A DNA stretch of 64,000 nt from JAPLJC01 sp963697965 (GTDB lineage Bacteria; Desulfobacterota; Desulfobaccia; Desulfobaccales; 0-14-0-80-60-11), in contig OY969108.1 of assembly GCA_963697965.1 (NCBI GenBank), positions 2,666,001 through 2,730,000 on the forward strand, given 5' to 3'. A program made the position numbers and the translations under genes. Of this stretch, positions 44,708-54,368 are shown piece after piece (the first letter of the stretch is position 1; each line of letters begins with the position of its first letter). Under the pieces are notes generated by a model. It was not told where the DNA came from. It did not search any database and was given only the letters and a program-made list of their open reading frames with translations.

Positions 44708-45901
44708 ATGAAAATTCAATTAGTCCCCAACGAATTGACGGCCAAAATCAAGGTGTTAGGTATCGGCGGCGCCGGCGGCAATGCCATCAACGACATGATC
44801 GCCTCCCAGATGGTAGGGGTCGATTTTATCGCCGCCAATACTGACGCCCAGGCGCTGGAGCGTAGTCTGGCCCCGGTAAAGATCCAACTGGGCCAGGGTG
44901 TCACCCGGGGGCTGGGGGCCGGCGGCGATCCGGAAGTGGGCCGCAAGGCGGCCGAAGAGGAGGGCGAGCGCCTCAAACAGGTGCTCCAGGGCGCCGACAT
45001 GGTGTTCATTGCCGCGGGCATGGGTGGCGGCACCGGCACCGGCGCCTCTCCGGTGGTGGCCGACCTCAGCCGGGAATTGGGTGCTCTCACCGTGGCCGTG
45101 GTGAGCAAACCCTTTGAATTCGAGGGCAAGATGAAGCGGCGCCTGGCCGAAACCGGGGTCGAGGAACTGCGGAAGGTGGTGGACACCATCATCACCATTC
45201 CCAATGACCGCCTCTACAGTCTCAGCTCCAAAAACTCCCGCATCAAAGATGTCTTCGGCATGGCCAACGAAGTCCTGGGCTTTGCGGTGCGGGGCATCTC
45301 CGATCTCATCATGGTGCCCGGCTTCATCAACGTCGATTTTGCCGACGTCCGCACCGTCATGAAGGAGCGGGGTATGGCCCTCATGGGCACCGGCATCGCC
45401 AACGGCGGCAACCGGGCCGCCGATGCGGCCCACAAAGCCATTTCCAGCCCCCTCCTGGAAGACATCTCCATTCGGGGCGCCCGGGGTATCCTGATCAACA
45501 TCACCTCCGCCCCCGACATCTCCATGGAGGAACTCCGGGAAATCTGCGGCATCGTCCAGGAAGAGGCCCACGAAGAGGCCATCATCAAGTGGGGCCTGGT
45601 TTACGATGAGGGACTGGCCGACGAGATCCGGGTGACGGTGATCGCCACCGGCATCGGCAAACGCGCCGCCGAAATGGAACGGCCCGTGTGGACCCAGTCG
45701 ATCCAACCGGCGGAGGACCTGGAAATCCCCACCATCTTGCGGACTGCGGAGGCGCCCCGGAACGCCGAGGGGCGGCCGGCCAATCTCCGGTCCGCGGCCA
45801 ATCTGGGGGTGGTGGGCGCCAAAAGGAACATCGTCCACCCCGACCTCCAATATGAGGAAAGCGAGTTGGACATTCCGGCTTTCCTGAGGAAGGACGGCTG
45901 A
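44708..45901 (+). CDS. ftsZ: Cell division GTPase FtsZ
   Basis: 397 residues. GTP-binding tubulin signature GMGGGTGTGASPV (about residue 104), T7-loop INVDFADVRTVM (about 209), and the conserved tail peptide ELDIPAFLRKDG that binds FtsA. It forms the Z ring. The start is ATG 44708, after a GAGGGGGTCGACAG ribosome site. Last gene of the cluster; a terminator follows at 45942. Confidence 0.96.
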   Translation: MKIQLVPNELTAKIKVLGIGGAGGNAINDMIASQMVGVDFIAANTDAQALERSLAPVKIQLGQGVTRGLGAGGDPEVGRKAAEEEGERLKQVLQGADMVFIAAGMGGGTGTGASPVVADLSRELGALTVAVVSKPFEFEGKMKRRLAETGVEELRKVVDTIITIPNDRLYSLSSKNSRIKDVFGMANEVLGFAVRGISDLIMVPGFINVDFADVRTVMKERGMALMGTGIANGGNRAADAAHKAISSPLLEDISIRGARGILINITSAPDISMEELREICGIVQEEAHEEAIIKWGLVYDEGLADEIRVTVIATGIGKRAAEMERPVWTQSIQPAEDLEIPTILRTAEAPRNAEGRPANLRSAANLGVVGAKRNIVHPDLQYEESELDIPAFLRKDG

Positions 45902-45941
45902 GAAAATACCGCTTTCCGTTTTCGGTTTATTGTTTTCCGTG

Positions 45942-45966
45942 GGGGCGTGATTTATCACGCCCCTTT
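45942..45966 (+). terminator. Intrinsic terminator after ftsZ
   Basis: GGGGCGTGA (45942-45950), loop TTTA, TCACGCCCC (45955-45963), then TTT. A perfect nine-base GC-rich stem 40 bases after the ftsZ stop; the T-run is short. Confidence 0.7.
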
Positions 45967-45988
45967 GCTTATCATGGATTTTTAGTCT

Positions 45989-46013
45989 TGTAGGGTGGGC
46001 ACTGCCCACCATT
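45989..46013. repeat. Dispersed palindrome (GTAGGGTGGGCACTGCCCACC type)
   Basis: A palindromic unit with core GGTGGGCACTGCCCACC. Its inverse copy is at 36041-36063 with one mismatch in the core, so the element is dispersed and present in both orientations in this window. Confidence 0.6.
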
Positions 46014-46038
46014 TCTACGCCTGCTTTGCTCACCGCCC

Positions 46039-47784
46039 ATGTCCGCCAAAATCAAATCCAGCCTGAAGAAAATCCTGGCCCAGGAACGAGGCGCAGTGGT
46101 GCGGAACTGGGGGGCCCGCTGGCCCGTGGCCCTGATCTACCCCCAGATCTACCCGGTGGCCATGGGCAACCTGGGCTTTCAAACCATTTACCGGCTGCTC
46201 AACGACACCTCCAACCTTCACTGCGAACGCGCCTTCCTTCCCAGCCCGGAGGATTGGCGGGAGCACCAGCGCACCCGCACCCCCATCCTCGCCCTGGAGT
46301 CCCAGCGGCCCTTGTCAGACTTCGCCGCCCTGGCCTTTTCCATCTCCTTTGAGGCCGATTACCCTTACGTCCTGCAAATCCTGGAGGGAGCCGGAATTCC
46401 CCTCCTGGCCGCGGCGCGCCGCCCCGGAGACCCCCTGGTCCTGGCGGGCGGGGTGGCCACCTTCCTGAACCCCGAGCCCCTGGCGCCCTTTGTGGACGCC
46501 TTTTTTCTGGGGGAGGGGGAGGCCGGGGCGGTCCCCTTCTTTCAGTTTTTGGCCGAGGGGCGGGGGGAGCGGCCACGCGTGGAGCTGCTGCGGGACTTGG
46601 CGCAAACCATCCCCGGGGCTTACGTGCCCGCCGGCTACCGGCCCCGCTACCATCCGGACGGCCCCTTGGCCGGCTTCGATCCGGAGCCGGGCTTTCCTCC
46701 CCGGGTGCAGGCCCCGCACCTGCCGGAACTGGCTTCTTACCCTACCCACAGCCACCTCCTGGCCCCCCAGAGCGAATGGGGGGAGATGTTCCTGGTGGAG
46801 ACCGGACGCGGCTGCTCCCGGGGTTGCCGCTTCTGCGCCGCCGGCTTTGTTTACCGCCCGCCCCGGGAGCGGCCGTTGGAGGAACTGTGGACCCAAGTGG
46901 GGCGGGGCTTGCTGGAAAAACGCAAGGTGGGCCTGGTGGGGGCTGCGGTCAGCGACCACCCCGCCATCAAAGAACTGTGTCGGAAAATTCTGGCCGCGGG
47001 CGGCGAGATGGGGATCAGTTCGCTCCGGGCCGACTCCGCCGACCTGGAGCTTTTCCAGCTCCTGGCCCGGGGCGGGGTGCGGAGCGTCGCCCTGGCTCCG
47101 GAGGCCGGCAGCGAGCGTTTGCGCCAGGTAATCAACAAGGGCCTCAGCCAGGAAGAGCTGGCCCAGGCCGCAGTGCATCTCAGCCGCTCCGGCATCCCGC
47201 AGCTACGCCTCTATTTCATGGTGGGCCTGCCCACCGAGACCCTGGAGGAGGTGGCGGAAATCCCCCGGCTGGTCCGCTTCCTGGAACACCGCGTCAAGAA
47301 GGAGAGCCGCGGCAAGCGCCACCTGGGCCTCATCACCCTGAGCCTCTCCTCCTTCGTCCCCAAGCCCTTCACCCCCTTCCAGTGGGCGCCGTTTCTGGAG
47401 GTGGCGGAGCTGAAAAAGCGCCTCCGCCTAATATCCCGGGAATTTCACGGCGTCAAGGAGGTGCGGGTCCACACCGACCTGCCCAAATGGGCTTACGTCC
47501 AGGCCCTGTTGGCCCGGGGTGACCGCCGGGTGGGCGAGTTGCTGCTGGCCGCCCATCGCCTCGGCTGGAGCCGGGCCTTCCGGGAAAGCCCCGTCAACCC
47601 GGACTTCTTCACCCTCCGGCCCCGCCCCCGCGATGAGCTCTTCCCCTGGGACTTCATCGACCACGGCCTGAAGAAAGACTACCTCTGGGAGGAGTACCAG
47701 CGGGCTCTGGAAGCCCGGGAGACCCCGCCCTGCCGGCCGGCGGTTTGCCGGCGCTGCGGCATCTGCCAGGGAGAACCGGAGTAG
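46039..47784 (+). CDS. Radical SAM protein with N-terminal B12-binding-like domain (TIGR03960-like)
   Basis: The protein has 581 residues and starts MSAKIKSSLKKILAQERGAV. Residues about 30-200 resemble the cobalamin-binding-like domain of this group (YPQIYPVAMGNLGFQTIY, LALESQRPLSDF, LVLAGGVATFLNPEPLAPFV). The radical SAM cluster motif C-x3-C-x2-C is CSRGCRFC (about residue 258), followed by SSLRADSADLE and APEAGSERLRQVINKG. The C-terminal tail has a Cys-rich end (ETPPCRPAVCRRCGICQG). Relatives often precede or are fused to DUF2344 and lie near ribosomal or RNase genes; the reaction is not known. DUF2344 is not present here. Its last 150 bases and the following 92 are duplicated at 55985-56226. 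Confidence 0.85.
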   Translation: MSAKIKSSLKKILAQERGAVVRNWGARWPVALIYPQIYPVAMGNLGFQTIYRLLNDTSNLHCERAFLPSPEDWREHQRTRTPILALESQRPLSDFAALAFSISFEADYPYVLQILEGAGIPLLAAARRPGDPLVLAGGVATFLNPEPLAPFVDAFFLGEGEAGAVPFFQFLAEGRGERPRVELLRDLAQTIPGAYVPAGYRPRYHPDGPLAGFDPEPGFPPRVQAPHLPELASYPTHSHLLAPQSEWGEMFLVETGRGCSRGCRFCAAGFVYRPPRERPLEELWTQVGRGLLEKRKVGLVGAAVSDHPAIKELCRKILAAGGEMGISSLRADSADLELFQLLARGGVRSVALAPEAGSERLRQVINKGLSQEELAQAAVHLSRSGIPQLRLYFMVGLPTETLEEVAEIPRLVRFLEHRVKKESRGKRHLGLITLSLSSFVPKPFTPFQWAPFLEVAELKKRLRLISREFHGVKEVRVHTDLPKWAYVQALLARGDRRVGELLLAAHRLGWSRAFRESPVNPDFFTLRPRPRDELFPWDFIDHGLKKDYLWEEYQRALEARETPPCRPAVCRRCGICQGEPE

Positions 47785-47876
47785 AGGTTCGGTGACCCAG
47801 GCGTCCCGCCTGTGATAATAACAAGGTCATAGCTGTAAGAATTGGAGCCCTGAGCATAAGCGCGAAGTTTGGCAAG
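47635..47876 (+). repeat. Duplicated segment, copy A (3' end of radical SAM gene and downstream DNA)
   Basis: 242 bases aligned without gaps to 55985-56226, same orientation, about 8.3 kb apart. By eye the coding part (47635-47784) differs at about 5 of 150 positions; the non-coding part differs at roughly 17 of 92. The sequences diverge sharply outside both edges. The rest of the gap to the next gene (47877-48137) holds nothing I recognise. Confidence 0.85.
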
Positions 47877-48137
47877 TAACCCGCTACTTCAAACCGTGCC
47901 TTATCAAATAGCTAAATTGACTTCGGAAAGCTTCGCACAGCAGAGCGGTACCGCCTATGCAGGGGGGCATCTCCACGATCTGATATTCTAACATAGCTTG
48001 TGGATCAGTTTTCGGGGGACAGGTCACACAACGGGGATAAAGTAAGCGTCATGATGGTGGGAATCAGGAGGAATCAAGTTCGCCTTGGAAATAAGGATAG
48101 GCCCAGCCACTCAGTTATGCGAAGGGCTTATATGATA

Positions 48138-49214
48138 TTAATCAGTAAAATCAAAACTTTTTTCCTTGAAAAGAGTTAAGCAGGCATTTACAACTTTCTG
48201 ATCGTAAAGTATTCCCTTGTTCTGCAAGATTTCATCCAGGGCTTTATCTAAACCCAAGGCTGGCCGATAAGGTCTGTGAGAGGCAATTGCCTCCGTTACA
48301 TCAGCCACTGATAGAACCCTTGCCTCCAGAATAATATCTTGACCTGAAAGACCTACAGGATATCCTGACCCATCGAGCCTTTCATGATGCTGGAGTATAA
48401 CCTGTGCCACTGGCCACGGAAATTCTATCTCCTTTAATATATCATAAGCTATTTGGGGATGGGCTTTAATGATATTAAATTCATATTCGCTTAATTTGCC
48501 GGGCTTACATAATATTTCTGCAGGAATAGCCATTTTCCCTAAGTCGTGGAGAAAACTCATCACTCGCAACCCGTCTATTCTGCTTTGAGAGAACTCCAAC
48601 TCCTGAGCAATAGCACAAGCAATTTGTACAACTCGCCGCTGATGGCCAGCAGTATAAGGGTCTCTCGTCTCTACTATAGAGGAGAAGGCCATTACCGTTC
48701 CATTCAAAGTCTTTTTCAGCTTCTTTAAAGTATCTTCTATTTCATCCTCGACCTGCATGCGGTAAGTTATGTCACGAATATAGTTAATCACTCCTTGCAC
48801 TTTCCCGCCAACATTATTTCGCCAAGGGAAGGAATGGACTTCCAGCCACCCCAAAATTTTACCATTGATCCCTTTTAGAGCCATGGTCCCGGAATGAGGT
48901 TTCCCGGTGAGAATAGCACGGTGCGCTGGACAAGGCCTGCAGGGGTAGTTTTGGCCATGATAAGCTTGATAGCATTTTTTCCGTATCAGCGGCATCGCAT
49001 GCCGATACCATTTTTCCATGGAAGGGTTAACCTGGAGAATATTCAAGTTTAAGTCCATGATGCTCATGCCATCCTGAATGCTTGCAAAGATGCTAGAGAG
49101 AAAGCCCTCATCCTCCCACGAGATGCTATCCAGATATTTGGCTCGGGCGGTGCTTTCTAATGATATAAGCTCACCCTTTTGGGGGCGTATTACTGTGCCG
49201 TTCATTGCATTCAT
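48138..49214 (-). CDS. PAS and HD-GYP cyclic-di-GMP phosphodiesterase-type protein
   Basis: The protein has 358 residues. A PAS-like sensor (about 40-150) contains three cysteines in CYQAYHGQNYPCRPCPAHRA, a Cys-rich PAS variant that may hold a metal or react to redox. A short coiled linker (DEIEDTLKKLKKTLNGTV) leads to an HD-GYP domain: TAGHQRRVVQIA, FLHDLGKMAIP (about 228) and QHHERLDGSGYPVGL (about 285). All metal and GYP residues are present, so it should hydrolyse cyclic-di-GMP. It has no membrane segment. The next gene upstream on the same strand is a diguanylate cyclase, giving an opposing pair. Its composition is more AT-rich than the neighbours. Confidence 0.87.
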   Translation of the reverse strand: MNAMNGTVIRPQKGELISLESTARAKYLDSISWEDEGFLSSIFASIQDGMSIMDLNLNILQVNPSMEKWYRHAMPLIRKKCYQAYHGQNYPCRPCPAHRAILTGKPHSGTMALKGINGKILGWLEVHSFPWRNNVGGKVQGVINYIRDITYRMQVEDEIEDTLKKLKKTLNGTVMAFSSIVETRDPYTAGHQRRVVQIACAIAQELEFSQSRIDGLRVMSFLHDLGKMAIPAEILCKPGKLSEYEFNIIKAHPQIAYDILKEIEFPWPVAQVILQHHERLDGSGYPVGLSGQDIILEARVLSVADVTEAIASHRPYRPALGLDKALDEILQNKGILYDQKVVNACLTLFKEKSFDFTD

Positions 49215-49492
49215 CTCATTTCCACAATTTGTTTGTAAAACGAGGCCATAACCTGCGTTGCCACCATAACTATAGGTATACTTTTCATTCTTACGGAGGT
49301 TATAAAGTTATAAATTGATATATTATTATGGATTTTTGATCTCATTCCCATTTACTTGTCTACTTCACTAAAGCAATTTATTAATGACTATATTCAGATC
49401 CTTTGGGCGGATAGAAATACCTTATCAGAATAATCAATCGGAAGATTTTTCATCGCTTGTGCTTTGACAACTCGGAGCGATCTTCCCTCAGC

Positions 49493-52225
49493 CTAAGAAG
49501 CAGCTACCCCCTGGACTTCCGTAGCTGTTCCCGCCTCCTCCCGAACCACGGGCGCCACCACCACCCGGTCCCGGCCCTCCTCCTTGGCCTGGAAGAGGGC
49601 TTTATCGGCCGTCTGGATCAGGGCCTTGGGGGTGACCCCATGTTCCGGATAGGTGACCACCCCCAAAGAGATGGTGGTCCGGCCCAGGATCTGTCCCTGG
49701 TGCACGATGGTGAGGTCTCTGAACTTTTCCCGCAATTCCTCGGATTTTTTGGCCACCGCCGCCATGGTTCCCGGCAGGATCACAATGAATTCTTCCCCGC
49801 CGTAGCGGCAGGCAATGTCTGTTTGGCGAAGATTGGCCATGAGAAAGTTGCCCAGCTCCCGCAGTAGGTCATCGCCGGCATCGTGGCCGAATCGGTCGTT
49901 GAATTGCTTAAAATGATCCACGTCCAGCATAATTAGCCCCAGGGAGGTTTGATTGCGGGCGGCCCGGGATATCTCCCGCTCCATGGCTTCTTCCAGGTAG
50001 CGGCGGTTGTACAAACCGGTGAGGGGATCCCGGATGGACTGGTGTTGCAGGGTCTCCCGCAGCAGCAGATTGGCCAGGGCCAGGTTGGTGTGCTCCGCCA
50101 CGTTCACGGCCAACTGCCTCTTGGATTCATCCATGCAAGGGTTGCTAACCAGGCATTGAAGGCGCAACACTCCAAGGGCGTTACCCTGGGCCACCATCGG
50201 CAGGCAGAGAAATTCGACCCCCCGGGGGGCATCGGGGTGGTGGCAAAGACCGGTGTGGCGCTCGCTGGTTCCCAAAATCCTCCCGGTCCGCAGCGCCCAG
50301 CACTCCTCTTTGGGAAAGACCTCCTGGGTGATGGGAATTCCCCCCCAGACAACTACGACCTTCAATAATTTGCCGCCAGCATCGATTACCAAGAAGGCCC
50401 CGGCATCTTCAGGGAAGATTTGCGGGAGGAAATTGCCCATGACCCCGTGGGCCTCCGCGGTGCTGACGCAGCTCTGCAGCATGTCGCCCATTTCGCTGAG
50501 GAGGGTGAGTTCGTAGTTGCGCTTCTCCAGCGCCTGGACCGTGGAGGTCAATTCCTCCTTGGAACTTCGCAGGGCATTTTCGGTCTGCCGGCGAGCGGTG
50601 ATATCGAAAAAAACCCCGCTGATGTAATCGATTTTCCCCTGCTGGTTCAAGACTATCTGGCTGCGTTCCTGGATCCAGACCAGCCGGTCATCCCGATGTC
50701 TGACCCGATACTCCCGCACGTAAAACCCATTGGTTGTCAGGGCGTGCCGAAAGATCGCCTTGGCCGGTTCCAGGTCTTCCTGATGAATGAGGTCGGTCCA
50801 TTTGAGGCGACCGCTGTTGAAGACCTCTTTTTCATAACCCACCACCTCCGCCACTTTATCATCGAAGAACTCCACCGCGCCGTCGCTATATCCCCGAAAA
50901 ACCACCGCCGGGACGGTGGCGGTCAGTAAACGATATTTCTGTTCATTATCCCGCAACGCCTCCTCGGCTTGGTTACGCTCGCTGATTTCGACCATCATGG
51001 CGGAATTAGAGGCTGTTAGCTCAGCAGTGCGCTCTTGAACGCGCTCCTCCATCTCGGCATAAGCTTTGTTCAGTGCCTCTTCCGCTCTCTCATGTTCAAT
51101 ATTTTTGGTTTCGAGCAGCGAGGCCATATCATCGAAGGATCGGGCCAATCGCCCCAATTCATCGGGGCTGTAGGGCAGGCCCGTACGTGTGTCCATCTTG
51201 CCCATGCCGAATTGCTGAGTGGCCGCGACCAGCCGATTAATGGGCTTAATGAGGACCAAATCCCCGAAGACCCATGCCAGAGACATTGCCAGTAGGGTGG
51301 CAAACCCAAGGATCGCTAGATTTCCCAGCATATCCATGTTTGCTTTGTGGAGAATTAGCTCTTTGGGTAGACCGACAATAATATACATATAAGGGGGCAA
51401 ATTTTCCTTGAGGCGCAACTGCTTGAAGGCCATAATCCGGATTAGGCCATCCGGAGACTTCCAATCAGACAACCCTTCTTCAGCTTTGCCCGATATGGTG
51501 TCAAAGAAGCGCTGGGATACGGCCTTGCCGATGCGGGTAGCGTCATTCTCAGGCAAACGATACAAACGAATTCCTTTATAATCCGTAAAGAACACGGCGG
51601 AGCCTTCGGGCAGATTGGCCATGGAGATGAACTGGCCAAATTTATGCAGGTTTAGGCCGGCGGTTAGAACGGCAACAAGCTTTTTGTTCGCATTCAGGAC
51701 CGGGATGCTGTAGTTGAACGAGGTCGTTTTGCTGACCCTGCCAATGATGTAATCCCCCGCAGAAAAATCGAGCGAGCTAATAGCATCCTGGAGGTATTTC
51801 CGGTCCGACTGATTCACCTTGCCCGGCTCTAAAGGCGTCTGGGCAGCAAAGACGTAGCCATCCGGGGTCATTGCCAATATGGAGGCGTAGAAAGGGTATA
51901 GCCGATGTAATTCTGCGAAAATTCGATTACAGGCCGGCGCATCCAGGTTCTGCACCTCGGGCAACTGGGCCAGGGTGCTCAGCATCGCCTTGGTAGCGAT
52001 GGCGATCTGTTCCTGTTGGGCCACCAAGCTCCGGACCAGCAGCAGGGCATGGTCCTGGGCCTTAACTATGGCATGTTGACGCTGGCTAACCCCGGTGGCG
52101 ACAATAATCCCGAGGGCAGGCAGTAAGATGATCAGCAAAAAGAGCAACAATTTGCTGCGAAAAGGCCAATGGCTGAAGATACTTTTTATGTCCACGTATA
52201 GCCTTCTCCTAGTGTTGGGTTTCAT
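49493..52225 (-). CDS. Membrane sensor diguanylate cyclase (Cache-like, HAMP, PAS, GAF, GGDEF)
   Basis: The protein has 910 residues. One membrane helix near 22-45, a periplasmic double-Cache-like sensor (about 46-300, with FAAQTPLEPGKVNQSDRKYL), a second helix near 308-330, HAMP (about 330-385), a coiled coil, PAS (about 435-555), a GAF-like domain (about 580-725) and a GGDEF domain at the end. The active site is YGGEEFIVI (about 810) and the inhibitory site RQTD lies five residues before it, so the enzyme should be active and feedback-inhibited. It probably senses a small ligand outside the membrane and makes cyclic-di-GMP. The HD-GYP gene follows on the same strand after 278 bases. Confidence 0.9.
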   Translation of the reverse strand: MKPNTRRRLYVDIKSIFSHWPFRSKLLLFLLIILLPALGIIVATGVSQRQHAIVKAQDHALLLVRSLVAQQEQIAIATKAMLSTLAQLPEVQNLDAPACNRIFAELHRLYPFYASILAMTPDGYVFAAQTPLEPGKVNQSDRKYLQDAISSLDFSAGDYIIGRVSKTTSFNYSIPVLNANKKLVAVLTAGLNLHKFGQFISMANLPEGSAVFFTDYKGIRLYRLPENDATRIGKAVSQRFFDTISGKAEEGLSDWKSPDGLIRIMAFKQLRLKENLPPYMYIIVGLPKELILHKANMDMLGNLAILGFATLLAMSLAWVFGDLVLIKPINRLVAATQQFGMGKMDTRTGLPYSPDELGRLARSFDDMASLLETKNIEHERAEEALNKAYAEMEERVQERTAELTASNSAMMVEISERNQAEEALRDNEQKYRLLTATVPAVVFRGYSDGAVEFFDDKVAEVVGYEKEVFNSGRLKWTDLIHQEDLEPAKAIFRHALTTNGFYVREYRVRHRDDRLVWIQERSQIVLNQQGKIDYISGVFFDITARRQTENALRSSKEELTSTVQALEKRNYELTLLSEMGDMLQSCVSTAEAHGVMGNFLPQIFPEDAGAFLVIDAGGKLLKVVVVWGGIPITQEVFPKEECWALRTGRILGTSERHTGLCHHPDAPRGVEFLCLPMVAQGNALGVLRLQCLVSNPCMDESKRQLAVNVAEHTNLALANLLLRETLQHQSIRDPLTGLYNRRYLEEAMEREISRAARNQTSLGLIMLDVDHFKQFNDRFGHDAGDDLLRELGNFLMANLRQTDIACRYGGEEFIVILPGTMAAVAKKSEELREKFRDLTIVHQGQILGRTTISLGVVTYPEHGVTPKALIQTADKALFQAKEEGRDRVVVAPVVREEAGTATEVQGVAAS

Positions 52226-53099
52226 GTTAAATTGATAACGTATGCAGGTAAATCAGGATTTGCCTGATTCTGCCCTTCGTAATACCTTAATTTAAGGATG
52301 GGGGAAGTCTATACAGAGAGTTGAGAATTTACCGCATTCATTTTTCTGGACACAAGTTTTTCTTAAGCCGCCCGAGTGAGTGAGCTACCGGCTAATGCTG
52401 CCTCCCACGAAAAAAAAGCTGTTAGTGACGGTTTGGACCTTGCTTTAGAAGATTAGGGGCTATTGTTCGCATTCTTCCTGGATAGGTGGGTTCGACATTG
52501 AAGATTACTGCTATAACCCAAAACTTATCACGAAGTTAAAAACTTCCCATATCTAGATCATACCTGCAATTTTTAAGGCCTCGGCGATAACTGCCGATCC
52601 TGGCAAGATAGTCGCTATTCTTGGCAGAACCTCTTCAACGCAACATCAATGCGCTATGGGTAGGAGCCAGGGCTTTTTCCCACGGTCGAAGTTGGCATAT
52701 GCATCCACCCTTGGCTTTTTCTGTGGGGCACCATTATCTGGCGGTATTGCCCTGGGGTCCTTCAGCTCCATAGCAGTGGGGTATCCAGAGACTGAGGAGT
52801 AGGTATGCCAAAATTCTTGAAAAAATTACTCTTTCAGCGAAATTTGTGCAATCATGCCTTCCACAAAACAATTTGGCTAAAAAAAAGGAAACTTGTCGGG
52901 GGTTAACTTGGTTAGAGGACTCCCAAAAACCCTTTTTCGATTGCGAGGAGCGATTCTAAAGAGTTAACCTTAGCTCTGGCCTAGCCGGGCAGAAATGGTT
53001 TCTGGTAAAACCTGATTTGGAAAAAGGCGAGGCGCCGCCGGAGCTTGCCAAGAGATAGGCGCTCCCCGGAGAACCACCCTACACAAAGATAGAGACGAC
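52226..53099. other. 874-base region without a recognised gene
   Basis: AT-rich for this genome, with many stops in all frames. It includes a long A-run near 52880 and a GC-rich stretch at 53030-53075 (GGCGAGGCGCCGCC) that could be part of a terminator for the leftward TadG-like gene. I see no convincing RNA, repeat or gene fragment. It probably carries the promoter of the cyclase near its left end. Confidence 0.4.
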
Positions 53100-54357
53100 T
53101 TATTGGACCAAGGCAGAGCCGCTTGATGACGACATGAAGGTTGTGGAAGGTGTCGTCGGCCCGGTGTCCAACATAATATACTGGCCACTGATTATAGAGC
53201 CATTTAAGGTGGCACCGCTATTAAGGGTGACGGAAGAGTTCTCAGTCAGGATGCTGCCATTCAGGGTGGAGCCGCTGTCGATGATGGCGGCGCCGCCCGT
53301 AGCTATAAAAGTTACGTTACCCGCCGTTAACCCGCCGCTCAGTAATACGCTGGTATTGGAGTTAAGGGTGAAAGTGCCGGAAACCCTGACGACAAACGAC
53401 ATGGCGGAAGTCCCGTTCAAGGTAAGGTTGTAGGGATTATCCAGGAGCAAATTGGAGATGTCCACAACGTTCACCGTGTTAGTACCTGTAATGCTCAGGT
53501 TTGCACTTTGACCAGCATTTGAATAAGTTCCCGTGTTATTAGACAAACCGGTGAAATGGGTGTAATCTGCATTAGCAACACTGACCGCTTGCGATAGCAT
53601 GGTATTGGAGGCGGAATTCTGCACTGGAGTTAATCCACTGTTGTTGGTCACGGAGGTTGCGGTGTTGATATATACCTGACCCTGCGGCACCGTCACGCCA
53701 TTATCAAGTGTTAAGCCGGACCCATTATCCCCCACACTCCCCCCGTTAATGGTCACATTGCTGTTTAATGTAATAGAGCTGCTGCCGGTCTCCAGGACAG
53801 ACCATGCCACCGACGGGGACTTTACTATCGCCACCGCGGTGCCATTCAGGTTAACGGTTTTTATCCCCAAGATGGGGCCAAAAACCAACTGGAGGGGGCC
53901 GCCGTTGTTACTGGAGACTCTTGGGCACCACCACCTTGACGGCCCAGACTGCGGGTGGGGTTTGCGTGGGGAGGGTGGCAGTGGTAGAAGTAGTGCCAGT
54001 AAAGCCCTTATTTACATTACTCCAATAGCCAGGAGTCACCGTGCAATAGGTCAAATACTGTTGATTGCCCCAATAATTACCGGTGACTATAGCGGTTGCC
54101 GCAGTTGTTGCCGCGGTCTGGGCTGCTTGCGAGTTCGGACTGTTTGATCCAAAGGCCTCCGCTCCGGACAGGGCCCCGGCATCGGCGGCATTTTGCAACT
54201 GACGCTGCACCACGAGCATATACCCGTAATCGACGGCCAGGGCGGCCGCCGCCATGAGTGCCACCAGGGCCACGACCATGACCAGCGCAATGGCCCCGGA
54301 CTCGTTAACTATGAAATCCTTAGCTCGTCGGTGCAAACGCGCCTTCTCCCAAAGCAT
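53100..54357 (-). pseudogene. TadG-like protein with beta-repeat passenger, frameshifted
   Basis: The ATG at 54357 has a strong AAAGGAGG site. The N-terminus is TadG/Flp-associated: FIVNESGAIALVMVVALVAL membrane helix, then DYGYMLVVQRQLQNAADAGA. The frame stops shortly after AVKVVVPKSLQ. Dropping one G from the GGG at 53923-53925 (plus strand) gives VKVVVPRVSSNNGGPLQLVF and continues to 53100, as in normal TadG proteins. The downstream 240 residues are Asn/Ser/Thr/Gly-rich repeats (TLNSNTSVLLSGG, STLNGSILTENSSVTLNSGA) resembling choice-of-anchor A or DUF3494 beta-solenoid surface domains. Together about 418 residues: a membrane-anchored surface protein. The shift may be real or an assembly error. 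Confidence 0.65.
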
Positions 54358-54368
54358 CCGGGCCTCCT

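Noticed and set aside
47925..47990. Possible cyclic-di-GMP riboswitch-like stretch near the HD-GYP gene
   Set aside because: Some short pieces recall the class, but the conserved core and pairing could not be fitted, and it lies downstream of, not before, the HD-GYP gene.
53100..53888. Independent surface protein starting at TTG
   Set aside because: The upstream codons in this frame (NNGGPLQ) continue the TadG pattern, so it is better read as the frameshifted second half of that gene.
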